A stretch of DNA of 64,000 nt. It comes from Myxococcota bacterium. GTDB lineage: Bacteria; Myxococcota; B64-G9. The notes under the pieces are model-generated. The model had not been told where the DNA came from. It saw nothing but the letters and a program-made list of their open reading frames with translations, and made no database searches. The stretch's first letter is position 1; each line of letters opens with the position of its first letter. The DNA is taken from contig JAKLGA010000007.1 in NCBI GenBank assembly GCA_022710975.1, forward strand, positions 282,451 through 346,450. Direction: 5' to 3'. The position numbers and the translations under genes were made by a program. Below, one piece after another: positions 35,667 through 44,562 of this stretch.

Positions 35667-36962
35667 ATGTGGACGAGGACGTGGAAGAGCGCGCTGGCGG
35701 GCCTGACCCTGGCCGGGATGCTCGCGGGCTGCGGCAGCGGCAACGGCGAGCCCGCGGACCCCGGGGACGAGCTGCGCTCGGACCAGGCCCGCATCACCGA
35801 TCCGCAGGTCCCGCCCGCGGACCTGGAGGCGCTGGTGGCCGGGGACACCGAGTTCGCGCTGGCCGCCTACCGCGAGCTCCGGGCCACGTACACCGGCAAC
35901 CTGTTCTTCTCGCCCCACTCGATCTCCATCGCGCTGGCCATGACCTGGGCCGGGGCGCGCGGGGCGACGGCCGACGAGATGGCCGCGGCCCTGTCCTTCG
36001 AGCTCCCGCAGGAGCGCCTGCACCCGGCCTTCGACCTGCTCGACCTCGAGCTGATGAGCCGGGCCCAGGCGGCCGAGAGCGACGAGCGGCCCTTCGTGCT
36101 GAGGGTCGTCAACCAGCTCTTCGGCCTGCGCGGCTACCCCTTCGAGGCCGCCTTCCTGGACACGCTGGCCCTGTACTACGGGGCGGGCCTGCGCCTGATG
36201 GACTTCGACCTCGCGCCCGAGGCCTGTCGCCTGGGCATCAACGACTGGGTGGCCGGGCAGACCCACGAGCGCATCCTGGACCTCATCCCGGCGGGCTGCA
36301 TCGACGAGCTCACCCGGCTGGTGCTGGTCAACGCCATCTACTTCAGCGCCGCCTGGGACTCGCCCTTCGAGCTCGAGGACACGGCGCCGGGCCCCTTCAC
36401 CCTGCTGGACGGCACCGCGCTCGAGGTGCCCGTGATGCACCAGGGGTTGAGCGCGCCCGGGCTGCAGGGCGACGGCTTCCAGGCGGTGGAGCTGCCCTAC
36501 GACGGGGAGCTCACCTCCATGGTGGTGATCGCGCCAGACGCCGGCACCTTCGCGGACTTCGAGGCCGGCCTGAGCGCCGAGAGCCTGGACGCCATCCTGG
36601 CCTCCCTGACCGGCAAGAGCGTCACCCTGAGCATGCCGCGCTGGACCTTCACCTCGCAGAGCCTGAAGCTCAAGGAGCTGCTCGCGGCGCTGGGGATGGA
36701 GGTGGCCTTCACCTCGGCGGCCGACTTCAACGGCATGGCCAACACGGACGAGCTCTACATCGGCGAGGTGATCCACAAGGCCTTCGTGGCGGTGGACGAG
36801 GCGGGCACCGAGGCGGCCGCGGCCACGGCGGTGATCATGGAGGGCGGCAGCGCACCCGAGTTCCTGACCGTCACCCTGGACCGGCCCTTCATCTACCTGA
36901 TCCGCGATCGCGAGACCGGCGCGATCCTGTTCCTCGGCCGCACCCTCGATCCGCGCGGCTAG
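35667..36962 (+). CDS. Serpin-family lipoprotein
   Basis: 431 residues. The signal sequence ends in LAGMLAGCGSG (lipobox). The serpin core is clear: NLFFSPHSISIALAMTWAGARGAT, LVLVNAIYFSAAWDSPFE, VIHKAFVAVDEAGTEAAAAT and RPFIYLIRDRETGAILFLGR. The hinge GTEAAAAT is the small-residue pattern of inhibitory serpins, so it should trap a protease by the suicide mechanism. The predicted scissile region (AVIMEGGSAPEF) has small or Met residues near P1, pointing to an elastase- or subtilisin-like target, which is inference. ATG 35667 follows GGAGGTGGG. Confidence 0.9.
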   Translation: MWTRTWKSALAGLTLAGMLAGCGSGNGEPADPGDELRSDQARITDPQVPPADLEALVAGDTEFALAAYRELRATYTGNLFFSPHSISIALAMTWAGARGATADEMAAALSFELPQERLHPAFDLLDLELMSRAQAAESDERPFVLRVVNQLFGLRGYPFEAAFLDTLALYYGAGLRLMDFDLAPEACRLGINDWVAGQTHERILDLIPAGCIDELTRLVLVNAIYFSAAWDSPFELEDTAPGPFTLLDGTALEVPVMHQGLSAPGLQGDGFQAVELPYDGELTSMVVIAPDAGTFADFEAGLSAESLDAILASLTGKSVTLSMPRWTFTSQSLKLKELLAALGMEVAFTSAADFNGMANTDELYIGEVIHKAFVAVDEAGTEAAAATAVIMEGGSAPEFLTVTLDRPFIYLIRDRETGAILFLGRTLDPRG

Positions 36963-36971
36963 CGACCATGA

Positions 36972-37155
36972 AACCGGCCCGAGGGGTGTCCCCCGAAGGG
37001 CCGAGGACTGTCTGAGCCTCCGACCCAGCCAGCGCGGGTGGGGGCCTCGATCAATCCCTACCGAACTAACCTCCCCTTGGGGAGGTCGTCCCTGCGAAGC
37101 AGGGAAGTTCCGCAGGCCCGGAGCGGGGACACCCCGAGGACCGAAGCGTAGGCAG
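36972..37155 (+). ncRNA. Structured RNA-like intergenic element, possibly HEARO/omega-RNA related
   Basis: The gap between the convergent serpin and plsC genes is filled with strong stems. CGGCCC (36975) pairs with GGGCCG (36998) around an inner GGGG-TGT-CCCC. ACCTCCCC (37069) pairs with GGGGAGGT (37079). CCCTGC (37090) pairs with GCAGGG (37099) around GAA. An 11-bp inverted repeat links the ends: GGGGTGTCCCC at 36983 and GGGGACACCCC at 37125. The element starts right after ATGA at 36968. From memory, HEARO RNAs insert after ATGA/GTGA and have similar GGUCGUC...GAAGC...GGAAGU segments. No IscB-like gene is in the window. The identity is tentative. Confidence 0.35.
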
Positions 37156-37989
37156 CTACCTCGACGTGGAGCCCGGTCTCGGCTCGAGCGGTTGCTGCTC
37201 CCAGGGGCTCAGGCCCGAGCGGATCGCCTCGGCCACCCTGGCCATCAGCTCGTCGCGCGCCTCCACACCGAGCCCGGCCACCTCGATGGGCGGGTGGACC
37301 TGGATGCGCACCCGCCCGGGCAGGAGCCGCTTGGTGCGGTTCGGGAGCACGTGGCGCGAGCCGGAGATGCTGACCGGCAGGATGGGCAGGCCGAGCTCGA
37401 GCGCCAGCATGAAGCCGCCCTTCTTGAACTCGCGCAGCCGCCCGCTGGTGCTGCGGGTGCCCTCGGGGAAGATCATCACCGACACCCCGCCCTCGAGCAG
37501 CCCACGCGCGGCGCGCAGGCTGGCGATGGCCTTCTCCCGGTCCGAGCGATCGATGAAGATGTGCCCCACCCCGGCGCAGCCCCAGCCCAGGAAGGGCACC
37601 TTGCGCAGCTCCTGCTTCATCACCCAGCGGAACTGGCGCCCCCAGAAGCCGTAGAAGGCCAGGATGTCGAAGTGGCTCTGGTGGTTGCTCATGATGACGT
37701 AGGAGCGCTTCGGATCCGCGCGCTCCCGGCCCCGCACGCTCACCCAGGTGAAGTTCATCAGGCACAGGCACCAGGCCCACACCGTCCCGCAGTGGAAGGC
37801 CACCCGGCGGCTGGCGAAGCTGGTCAGCACCGCCAGGCAGCCCCACAGCAGCGTGGTCACCAGCAGGAAGGGGATGAACACCAGCCAGGTCCAGGGGAAG
37901 TACAGCCAGCGCAGCACGGTGCGCCGGGAATGGCCGGGCTCACGCTCGACAGCGACCACAGGCTGGACCGAGTTGGAGGTGTTCTCCAT
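37156..37989 (-). CDS. plsC: 1-acyl-sn-glycerol-3-phosphate acyltransferase
   Basis: Membrane enzyme that acylates lysophosphatidic acid to phosphatidic acid in phospholipid synthesis. 277 residues. An N-terminal hydrophobic pair (WLYFPWTWLVFIPFLLVTTLLWG) precedes the catalytic NHQSHFD (H-x4-D, motif I), the substrate motif FPEGTRSTSG, and LPILPVSISGSRHVLP. The start at 37989 is chosen because the upstream bases carry a promoter and tandem operators. An in-frame ATG at 38031 would place these inside the gene. There is no Shine-Dalgarno and the -10 is 10 nt away, so the mRNA may be nearly leaderless. Confidence 0.9.
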   Translation of the reverse strand: MENTSNSVQPVVAVEREPGHSRRTVLRWLYFPWTWLVFIPFLLVTTLLWGCLAVLTSFASRRVAFHCGTVWAWCLCLMNFTWVSVRGRERADPKRSYVIMSNHQSHFDILAFYGFWGRQFRWVMKQELRKVPFLGWGCAGVGHIFIDRSDREKAIASLRAARGLLEGGVSVMIFPEGTRSTSGRLREFKKGGFMLALELGLPILPVSISGSRHVLPNRTKRLLPGRVRIQVHPPIEVAGLGVEARDELMARVAEAIRSGLSPWEQQPLEPRPGSTSR

Positions 37990-37999
37990 ACGGCTGTCG

Positions 38000-38039
38000 A
38001 TGTTAACCAGATGGTTCACGATGTCAACCATGTGGTTAA
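38000..38039 (-). promoter_or_regulatory. plsC promoter with two tandem palindromic operators
   Basis: On the minus strand a perfect TTGACA (38027-38022), a 16-bp spacer and TAACAT (38005-38000) precede plsC. Two 12-bp palindromes of the form AACCA-N2-TGGTT lie at 38005-38016 and 38026-38037, centred 21 bp apart (two helical turns). One fills much of the spacer and the other overlaps the -35. Together they read TTAACCA...TGGTTAA at the ends. A dimeric repressor binding both sites would block the promoter. The regulator is not identified. Confidence 0.65.
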
Positions 38040-38122
38040 GGGGTGGTCCCCTGGGTCCTCGGCTACTCCCACGAGGCGCGGGGCTGTACAATGGGACGGC
38101 CCTGATGAACCAAGGAGATCGC

Positions 38123-41100
38123 ATGCACCGCCCCACCTGGCCCACGCTGGCAGGCCTGCTCGCGCTGCTCGCCGGTGTCCTGCCAGCCTGCGACGACGGC
38201 ACCGGTTGCACCCTGGACGCGGACTGTGGCCCGGAGGAGGTCTGCCGCCAGGGCCTCTGCCTGCCCGCGGATTCCTGCGAGGGGCTCACCTGCCCGCCGG
38301 AGCAGGCCTGCGCGGCCGGGAGCTGCTACCCCCGGGACTGCGCCTCGCGCACCTGCCCCGGCGTGGGCGAGGTGTGCGTCGAGGAGGAGTGCACCGCGGC
38401 GGTCTGCTTCGGGGTGAGCTGCCCCGCGGGTGAGCGCTGCGCCCAGGGCGCCTGCTACCCCACCCGCTGCGGCGACGCGCCCTGCCCGGGCGCCGACGAG
38501 GTGTGCGTGGACGGCGCGTGCGTCCAGGACACCTGCGTGGGGGTGTCCTGCCCTGCGGGCACGCTGTGCGCGGGCGGCCACTGCTTCCCCCAGGACTGCC
38601 CGTCCACCACCTGCGAGGAGCACGAGGTGTGCGTGGAGTCCGCGTGCGTGGATCCGGCCTGCGCCGGCGTGGTGTGCGCCGACGGGGGGACCTGCCGGGA
38701 CGGTGAGTGCCCCGGGCCGTGTCCGGCCGAGCCGTGCGGCCCGGACAACCAGTGCGCCGAGGCCGCCTGCGAGACCGGGACGGTTCGTTGCCTGTGGGAC
38801 GAACTGCAGGGCCAGGCGGCCTGGCTGGCCGAGGGCATGGCCTGCAACGATCAGGACGACTGCAGCCTGGGCGATCGTTGCCAGGCGGGCGCCTGCCTGG
38901 GCACGCCGCTCGCCTGCGACCAGCCGCCCGCGGCCACCTGCCGTGGCGACGAGCGGGTTGGTTACGCCCTCCAGGGCAGCTGCGCGGACGGCGTGTGCAG
39001 CTACGAGGAGAGCGTGACCCCCTGCGAGTTCGGCTGCCAGGGCGGCGCCTGCCTGGGCCCCCCCTGCGGCAGCGGCCAGTGCGACCCGGGCGAGGAGTGC
39101 GTGGCGGACGCTTGCCGCTGCGGCGGCGTGGGTCCGGACTGCGTGGGCGAGCTCGTGTGCTGCGGGACGGAGTGCGTCGATCCGGCCACGAGCCCGCTGC
39201 ACTGCGGCGGGTGCGCCCGGCCCTGCGGCGACCAGGCGGGCTGCGCCGGCGGCCACTGCGCCTGCCTGCCTGGCTTCGGCAACTGCGACGGGAGCTGGGA
39301 CTCGGGCTGCGAGACCTCGCTGGGCACCGGCGCGAGCTGCCTGTTCTGCGGCGACGCCTGCGACGACGGCCAGGCCTGCACCCAGGACGCGTGCGTGCCC
39401 GGTCAGGGCTGCAGCTCCCAGCCGGGGCCGGACGGCGAGCCCTGCGGCGCGGCCTGGTGCGACGGCCTCCGCCTCACCGGGCCGGTGTGCCAGGGCGGCG
39501 CCTGCGCGGCGGAGGCGCTGATCGAGGACTGCGACGACGGCCTGGCCTGCAGCCTGGACGGCTGCAACGCGGCCCTCGGCTGCCAGCGGACGGACGCCGC
39601 GGACGGCTCGCCGTGCGGGGCGGCCACCTGCGACGGGCTCCGGCGGATCGAGCCGCGCTGCCAGGCGGGCGCGTGCCAGGCGAACGCGCTGCTCGAGGAC
39701 TGCGCGGACCAGGATCCCTGCACCGACGAGGCCTGCGATCCGGCCCAGGGCTGCTCGGCGGGCTTCAACCAGGCCCCCTGCGACGACCAGGACGCCTGCA
39801 GCCTGGGCGACGCCTGCCTGCAGGGCAGCTGCCAGCCGGGCGCGGGGCGGCCGGACGGGGACGGCGACGGCCACCCGCCGCTCGACTGCGCGGGCGACGA
39901 CTGCGACGACGGGGACGCGGAGGTCCACCCGGGCGCGCCCGACGGCCCGCTCGAGGGCCCGCAGTGCCTGGACGGTCGTGACAACGACTGCGACGGGCCG
40001 ATCGACGAGGGCTGCAGCTGCGACGCGGCCGGCTGGCGCCTGGAGCCCGTGGACACCGTCGGCGACGTGGGTGGAGACCCGTCCCTGGCCATCGACGCCC
40101 AGGGCGTGCTCCACGCCGCCTACCGGGACGAGAGCAACAACGACCTGCGCTACGCCGTGCACGCACCGCTCGGGCACTGGTCGATCCAGGCGGTCGACCA
40201 GAGCGGCAACGTCGGCCAGCACGGCGCGCTCGCGGTGGACGGGGCCGGGGTGCTGCACGTGGCCTACTACGACGCCACGCGCTCCTCGCTGCGCTACGGC
40301 CGCAGGGCGCCCGGCGGGGGCTGGGATCTCCAGGAGGTGGACAACACCGCCGGCGTGGGCCAGCACGCCGCCCTGGCCCTGGGCGCCGGGGGCGAGGTGT
40401 TCGTCGCCTACCACGACGCCGGCGCCACCTCGCTCAAGCTGGCGGTGCGCGACCCAGCCGGCTTCTGGACCGTCGAGCTGGTGGACAACGCCGCCTCGGT
40501 GGGCACGGACGCCTCCATCGCCGTGGCCGGCGACGACGTGTGGATCGCCTACCGCGACGCCTCGGCCAACGACCTCAAGGTGGCGCTGCGCCGGGGCGGG
40601 ACGACGAGCGTCGAGACCGCCGAGTCCACCAACAACGTGGGCAACGACACCGCCATCGGGGTGCTGTCGACGGGCGTGGTGGTGGTGGCCCACCACGACG
40701 CGACCGGCACCGCGCTGCGGCTGAGCAGCCGGGCGCTCGACGGCACCTGGACCAGCTCGGAGCTCGACAACGCGGCCAACGTCGGCCAGCACGCCGCCCT
40801 GGTGGTGGCGCCCGACGACGGCATCCACATCGTGCACTACGACGCGACCGCGACCGACATGAAGTACGTCCACGGCGCCGTCGGCGGCGCCTGGACCAGC
40901 GCGGCCATCCCCTCGGCCCACAACCTCGGGCAGTACGCCTCCCTGGCCATGGACCCGGCCGGCGGGCTATGGGCCGCGGCCTACGACAGCTCCGACAACG
41001 ATCTGGTCGTGCTGCACCTCGCCCCGGGCGCACAGGCCTGGGAGCGCGCCACGGTCGACACACCGGGCGACCGCGGCTCGTACACCTCGATCGCCGTGGG

Positions 41101-42079
41101 CCCGGAGGGCGCGGTCCACGTGGCCTACCGGGACGCGACCGGCGACGATCTGCTGCTGGCCTGCCTGCAGATCGGCCACCTGTGGCTGAGCGAGCCGGTG
41201 GACACCGCCGGGGACGTGGGCACGGACAGCTCCATCGCCGTGTCCGCCGCCGGCGAGGTGGCCATCGCCTACCGCGACGCGAGCAACTCCGCCCTCAAGG
41301 TGGCCCGGCGCACCGGGCCGGGTGCGGCCTGGCTCGTGGAGCAGGTGGACAACGCGGCCAACGTGGGCGACGACGCCTCGATCGCCCCTGACGGCCAGGG
41401 CGGCTGGGTGGTGGCCTACCGGGACGAGACCAGCTCCGCGCTCAAGCTGGCCCGGCTCGGCGCCGGCCAGCCCGCCTGGACCCTCGAGACCGTGGACAAC
41501 ACCGACAACATGGGCCTGCACGCCGCCGTGGGCGTGGATCCCGCCGGCGTGGTGTGGATCTCCTACTACGACGCGACGTCCGACAACCTGCGGGTGGTCC
41601 ACGGGGTGCCCGGCACGGGCTGGGCATTCGACATGGTGGACACCACGGGCAACGTGGGCACCTACACCTCCCTGGTCATCGACGCGGACGGCCTGCCGCA
41701 GGTAGCCTACCGGGACGAGAGCGGAGGCTGGCTCAAGGTGGCCACCCGCCTGGCCGCCGGGGGCTGGTCGCTGGCCGTCGTCGACGCCTCGGCCGACGTG
41801 GGCCTGTACACGGCCATCGCCGCCGGCCCGGGCGGCGCCCTGCGGGTGGCCTACCAGGGCCGGGTCCCGGTCTACGACATCAACGGCAACCTGATCGGCT
41901 ACTCCACCCACCTGCGGGTCGCCGAGCGGCACCAGGGCGCCTGGAGCTTCAACCAGCTCCCCGGACCGGCCTCGCTGGGAACCGGCAACGCCATCGCCCT
42001 GGACCCGCTGGGCCGGGTCCACGTGCTCTCGCGCGACGGCACCGACAACAACCTGCTGCACCTGGTGCGGCTGCCCTGA
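38123..42079 (+). CDS. Large Cys-rich lipoprotein with MopE-like motif and 14 propeller-type repeats
   Basis: 1318 residues. Lipobox LAGVLPACDDG. Residues about 20-570 are Cys-rich modules of the form C-x-G-VSCPAG-x2-C-x2-G-x-CYP. At about 579-632 there is a MopE-like metal-binding motif (GDDCDDGDAEVHPGA, later DGRDNDCDGPIDEGC). From 40033 to the end, 14 tandem repeats of about 48 residues share VD-x3-(D/N)VG-x3-S(I/L)A(V/I), then (A/S)YRDAS-x2-LK-x-A and a Trp. Fourteen blades suggest two seven-bladed propellers. AAGGAG precedes ATG 38123, with TACAAT at 38087. It is probably a surface adhesion or binding protein. The function is not known. Confidence 0.78.
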   Translation: MHRPTWPTLAGLLALLAGVLPACDDGTGCTLDADCGPEEVCRQGLCLPADSCEGLTCPPEQACAAGSCYPRDCASRTCPGVGEVCVEEECTAAVCFGVSCPAGERCAQGACYPTRCGDAPCPGADEVCVDGACVQDTCVGVSCPAGTLCAGGHCFPQDCPSTTCEEHEVCVESACVDPACAGVVCADGGTCRDGECPGPCPAEPCGPDNQCAEAACETGTVRCLWDELQGQAAWLAEGMACNDQDDCSLGDRCQAGACLGTPLACDQPPAATCRGDERVGYALQGSCADGVCSYEESVTPCEFGCQGGACLGPPCGSGQCDPGEECVADACRCGGVGPDCVGELVCCGTECVDPATSPLHCGGCARPCGDQAGCAGGHCACLPGFGNCDGSWDSGCETSLGTGASCLFCGDACDDGQACTQDACVPGQGCSSQPGPDGEPCGAAWCDGLRLTGPVCQGGACAAEALIEDCDDGLACSLDGCNAALGCQRTDAADGSPCGAATCDGLRRIEPRCQAGACQANALLEDCADQDPCTDEACDPAQGCSAGFNQAPCDDQDACSLGDACLQGSCQPGAGRPDGDGDGHPPLDCAGDDCDDGDAEVHPGAPDGPLEGPQCLDGRDNDCDGPIDEGCSCDAAGWRLEPVDTVGDVGGDPSLAIDAQGVLHAAYRDESNNDLRYAVHAPLGHWSIQAVDQSGNVGQHGALAVDGAGVLHVAYYDATRSSLRYGRRAPGGGWDLQEVDNTAGVGQHAALALGAGGEVFVAYHDAGATSLKLAVRDPAGFWTVELVDNAASVGTDASIAVAGDDVWIAYRDASANDLKVALRRGGTTSVETAESTNNVGNDTAIGVLSTGVVVVAHHDATGTALRLSSRALDGTWTSSELDNAANVGQHAALVVAPDDGIHIVHYDATATDMKYVHGAVGGAWTSAAIPSAHNLGQYASLAMDPAGGLWAAAYDSSDNDLVVLHLAPGAQAWERATVDTPGDRGSYTSIAVGPEGAVHVAYRDATGDDLLLACLQIGHLWLSEPVDTAGDVGTDSSIAVSAAGEVAIAYRDASNSALKVARRTGPGAAWLVEQVDNAANVGDDASIAPDGQGGWVVAYRDETSSALKLARLGAGQPAWTLETVDNTDNMGLHAAVGVDPAGVVWISYYDATSDNLRVVHGVPGTGWAFDMVDTTGNVGTYTSLVIDADGLPQVAYRDESGGWLKVATRLAAGGWSLAVVDASADVGLYTAIAAGPGGALRVAYQGRVPVYDINGNLIGYSTHLRVAERHQGAWSFNQLPGPASLGTGNAIALDPLGRVHVLSRDGTDNNLLHLVRLP

Positions 42080-42089
42080 AGGGGACGAG

Positions 42090-42872
42090 ATGACAGCACC
42101 ACTGATCACCGCCGAGCTGCGCGGCCACGTCTACTGGATCGGCCTGAACCGAGCCGAGAAGCGCAACGCCTTCAACCTGGCCATGCTGCGCGGGCTGGCC
42201 GAGGCCTTCGACGCCTTCGAGCACGAGCCCGAGGCGCGCTGCGCGCTGCTCCACGCCCACGGCGAGCACTTCACCGGCGGCCTCGACCTCGGCGAGGTCG
42301 GCCCGGCGGTCGCCCAGGGCGAGACGCTCATGCCCGCGGGGCTCGTCGACCCCATGGACTGTCACCCGCCCCGCCGCACCAAGCCGGTGGTCATGGCCGC
42401 GCAGGGCTGGTGCCTGACCATCGGGGTCGAGCTGCTGCTCGCCAGCGACATCCGCCTGTGCGCCCGCGGCGCCCGCTTCTCCCAGCTCGAGGTCGGCCGC
42501 GGCATCATGCCCTTCGGCGGCGCCACCCTGCGTTTCCCCCGCCAGTGCGGCTGGGGCAACGCCATGCGCCACATGCTGACCGGCGACTTCTTCGACGCCG
42601 ACGAGGCGCACCGCATCGGCCTGGTGCAGGAGGTGACCGCGCCGGGCGAGCTGCTCGCGCGCGCCCAGGCCCTGGCCGAGGAGGTGGCCGCCCAGGCGCC
42701 GCTCGCCGTGCAGGCCACCCTGCGCAACTGCCGCCTGGCGCTCGAGCAGGGCGACGCGGCCGCGGTGGCAGCCTTCGAGCCCGAGCTCAAGGCGCTCCTG
42801 CAGACCGAGGACGCCATGGAGGGGGTGCGCTCCTTCCTCGAGCGCCGCAAGGCCAGCTTCCAGGGCAAGTAG
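42090..42872 (+). CDS. Enoyl-CoA hydratase/isomerase family (crotonase) protein
   Basis: 260 residues of crotonase fold. NRAEKRNAFNLAMLRGLAEAF is the N-terminal signature. HGEHFTGGLDLGEV and the oxyanion-hole region MAAQGWCLTIGVELLLASDIRLC bind the CoA thioester. The usual catalytic Glu pair is only partly recognisable (QLEVGRGIMPFGGATLRFP keeps one Glu and the Gly-rich turn). Members hydrate, isomerise or cleave acyl-CoAs, and the exact reaction is not fixed by sequence. It starts 10 bp after the large lipoprotein and has GGGGACGAG upstream, so it may be co-transcribed with it. Confidence 0.85.
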   Translation: MTAPLITAELRGHVYWIGLNRAEKRNAFNLAMLRGLAEAFDAFEHEPEARCALLHAHGEHFTGGLDLGEVGPAVAQGETLMPAGLVDPMDCHPPRRTKPVVMAAQGWCLTIGVELLLASDIRLCARGARFSQLEVGRGIMPFGGATLRFPRQCGWGNAMRHMLTGDFFDADEAHRIGLVQEVTAPGELLARAQALAEEVAAQAPLAVQATLRNCRLALEQGDAAAVAAFEPELKALLQTEDAMEGVRSFLERRKASFQGK

Positions 42873-42875
42873 GCC

Positions 42876-44462
42876 TCAGCCCTCCAGGACCTCGCGCACC
42901 TTGCGGGCCAGCTCCTGCGGGCTGTAGGGCTTGGGCACGAAGTGCAGCCCGTCCTCCAGCACCCCGTGGTGGAACACGTCGTCCTCCAGGTAGCCGGAGG
43001 TGAACAGCACCCGGGTCTCCGGGTGGCGGGCGCGGATCTCGCCGGCCAGCTGGCGGCCGTTCATGCCCGGCATGATCACGTCCGTCAGCAGCAGGTGGAG
43101 CGGGGCCGGGGTCCTCTCCGCCAGGGCGCAGGCCGCCGCGCCGTCGGCGGCCGACAGCACCCGGTAGCCGAAGCGCTCGAGCACCCGCACCGCGAGCGCG
43201 CGCACGTGCGGATCGTCCTCCACCACCAGCACCGTCTCCTGCCCGCCGCGGGCGGCGTCCAGCTCCGGGCGCGCGGCCAGCGGCTCGGGCTCCTGCTGGA
43301 GCCGCGGCAGGAAGATGTCGAAGGTCGAGCCCTCGCCGGGCGTCGAGCGCAGGCGCACGTCCCCGCCGGCCTGGCGCACGGCCCCGAGCACCGTGGACAG
43401 CCCCAGGCCGGTGCTCTGCCCGTGGGGCTTGGTGGTGAAGAAGGGCTCGAACACGCGCGCCTGCAGCTCCTCGGCGATGCCGCAGCCGGTGTCGGCGACC
43501 GTCAGGCGCACGTACCGGCCGGGGGGCAGCGGCGGGCCCTCCTCGCCGCCCGGCGCGCCCAGCTCCACCTCGCCGGTCTCGACGCACAGCTTGCCGCCGT
43601 CCGGCATGGCGTCGCGGGCGTTGACCGCCAGGTTCACCAGGATCTGCTCGAGCTGGCCGGGATCGATGCGGACCCGGCCGAGCCCGGGCGGCAGGACCAG
43701 GCGCAGCTCCACGTGCTCGCCGATCAGCCGGGCCAGCATCTTGTGGAGCGCCAGGATGCGCTCGTTCAGATCCAGCACCCGGGGCTCCACCACCCGCTTG
43801 CGCGAGAAGGCCAGGAGCTGCCCGGTCAACGCGGCGGCGCTCTCGGCCGCCCGGCGCACCTCGAGCAGGCCGTCCCGGCCGGGCGCGGCCGCGGGCAGCT
43901 CGAGCAGCGCCAGCTCCAGGTGGCCCAGGATGCCGGTCAACAGGTTGTTGAAGTCGTGCGCCACCCCGCCGGCCAGCCGGCCGAGGGCCTCCATCTTGCC
44001 GGCCTGCCGGAGCTCGCCCTCCAGCCGCGCGCGCTCCTCCTCGGCCCGCTTCTTCTCGGTGATGTCCCGGAAGAAGGCGGTCATCCGCCGCGGGCCGGTC
44101 TGGAAGGCGATCACCTCGAAGGCGCCGGACACGCGCTCGTCCTGGTACTGGACGAGCTCCTTCTCCCAGCGCCCGCCCTCGTCCGCCACCAGCTTGTAGC
44201 GGCTGGGCACCTCGGTCTCGATCAGGCTGGGGAAGGCGGTCTCGATCGACATGCCCACGTAGCGCCGATGGTCCACGCCCAGGATGCGATCCGCGGCCGG
44301 GTTGCCCGCCACGAACACCAGCCGGTCGTTCGCGTCGAGCTCGTAGGTGTGGGTGCCCCAGGGGATGTTGTCGATGATCTGGCGCAGGCGAGCCTCGGCC
44401 TCCCGCAGCGCCTCCAGCGCGCGCTCGCGCCCGTCACGCGGATCCTGCTCCCGATCGGACAA
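42876..44462 (-). CDS. Hybrid sensor histidine kinase: PAS, HisKA, HATPase and receiver
   Basis: 528 residues, no membrane segment. PAS domain at about 25-135. HisKA has the H-box GGVAHDFNNLLTGILGHLEL, the NtrB-like form with NNLL after the His. The ATPase part has N-box NLAVNARDAMPDGG, DTGCGI, FEPFFTTK and GQSTGLGLSTV. The receiver at about 410-528 has its phospho-acceptor Asp in LLLTDVIMPGMNG and Lys in VPKPYS. It would phosphorylate itself and its own receiver. No separate output regulator is adjacent. The start is a TTG at 44462 with GGGAGG upstream. Confidence 0.92.
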   Translation of the reverse strand: MSDREQDPRDGRERALEALREAEARLRQIIDNIPWGTHTYELDANDRLVFVAGNPAADRILGVDHRRYVGMSIETAFPSLIETEVPSRYKLVADEGGRWEKELVQYQDERVSGAFEVIAFQTGPRRMTAFFRDITEKKRAEEERARLEGELRQAGKMEALGRLAGGVAHDFNNLLTGILGHLELALLELPAAAPGRDGLLEVRRAAESAAALTGQLLAFSRKRVVEPRVLDLNERILALHKMLARLIGEHVELRLVLPPGLGRVRIDPGQLEQILVNLAVNARDAMPDGGKLCVETGEVELGAPGGEEGPPLPPGRYVRLTVADTGCGIAEELQARVFEPFFTTKPHGQSTGLGLSTVLGAVRQAGGDVRLRSTPGEGSTFDIFLPRLQQEPEPLAARPELDAARGGQETVLVVEDDPHVRALAVRVLERFGYRVLSAADGAAACALAERTPAPLHLLLTDVIMPGMNGRQLAGEIRARHPETRVLFTSGYLEDDVFHHGVLEDGLHFVPKPYSPQELARKVREVLEG

Positions 44463-44562
44463 GGCCCTGGCCCTCCCGGCACGCCCCGCGCTCGAAGTCC
44501 ATCCCGTGGAGGCTCCACGCTACCGCGTCGGTCAGGCGGCCGCAAGACCCCGGTCCCGGCCC

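Noticed and set aside
38031..38033. Upstream in-frame ATG for plsC
   Set aside because: It would put a perfect -35 and two palindromic operators inside the coding region and add a non-family N-terminus.
38160..40020. Possible CRISPR-like or satellite repeats
   Set aside because: The periodicity is protein-level Cys-rich modules. Units differ in DNA sequence and length, with no constant repeat and spacer.
38063..40921. 952-codon minus-strand frame under the large lipoprotein
   Set aside because: Val/Ala/Arg/Gly-rich antisense of repeated modules. The apparent repeats mirror those of the real gene.
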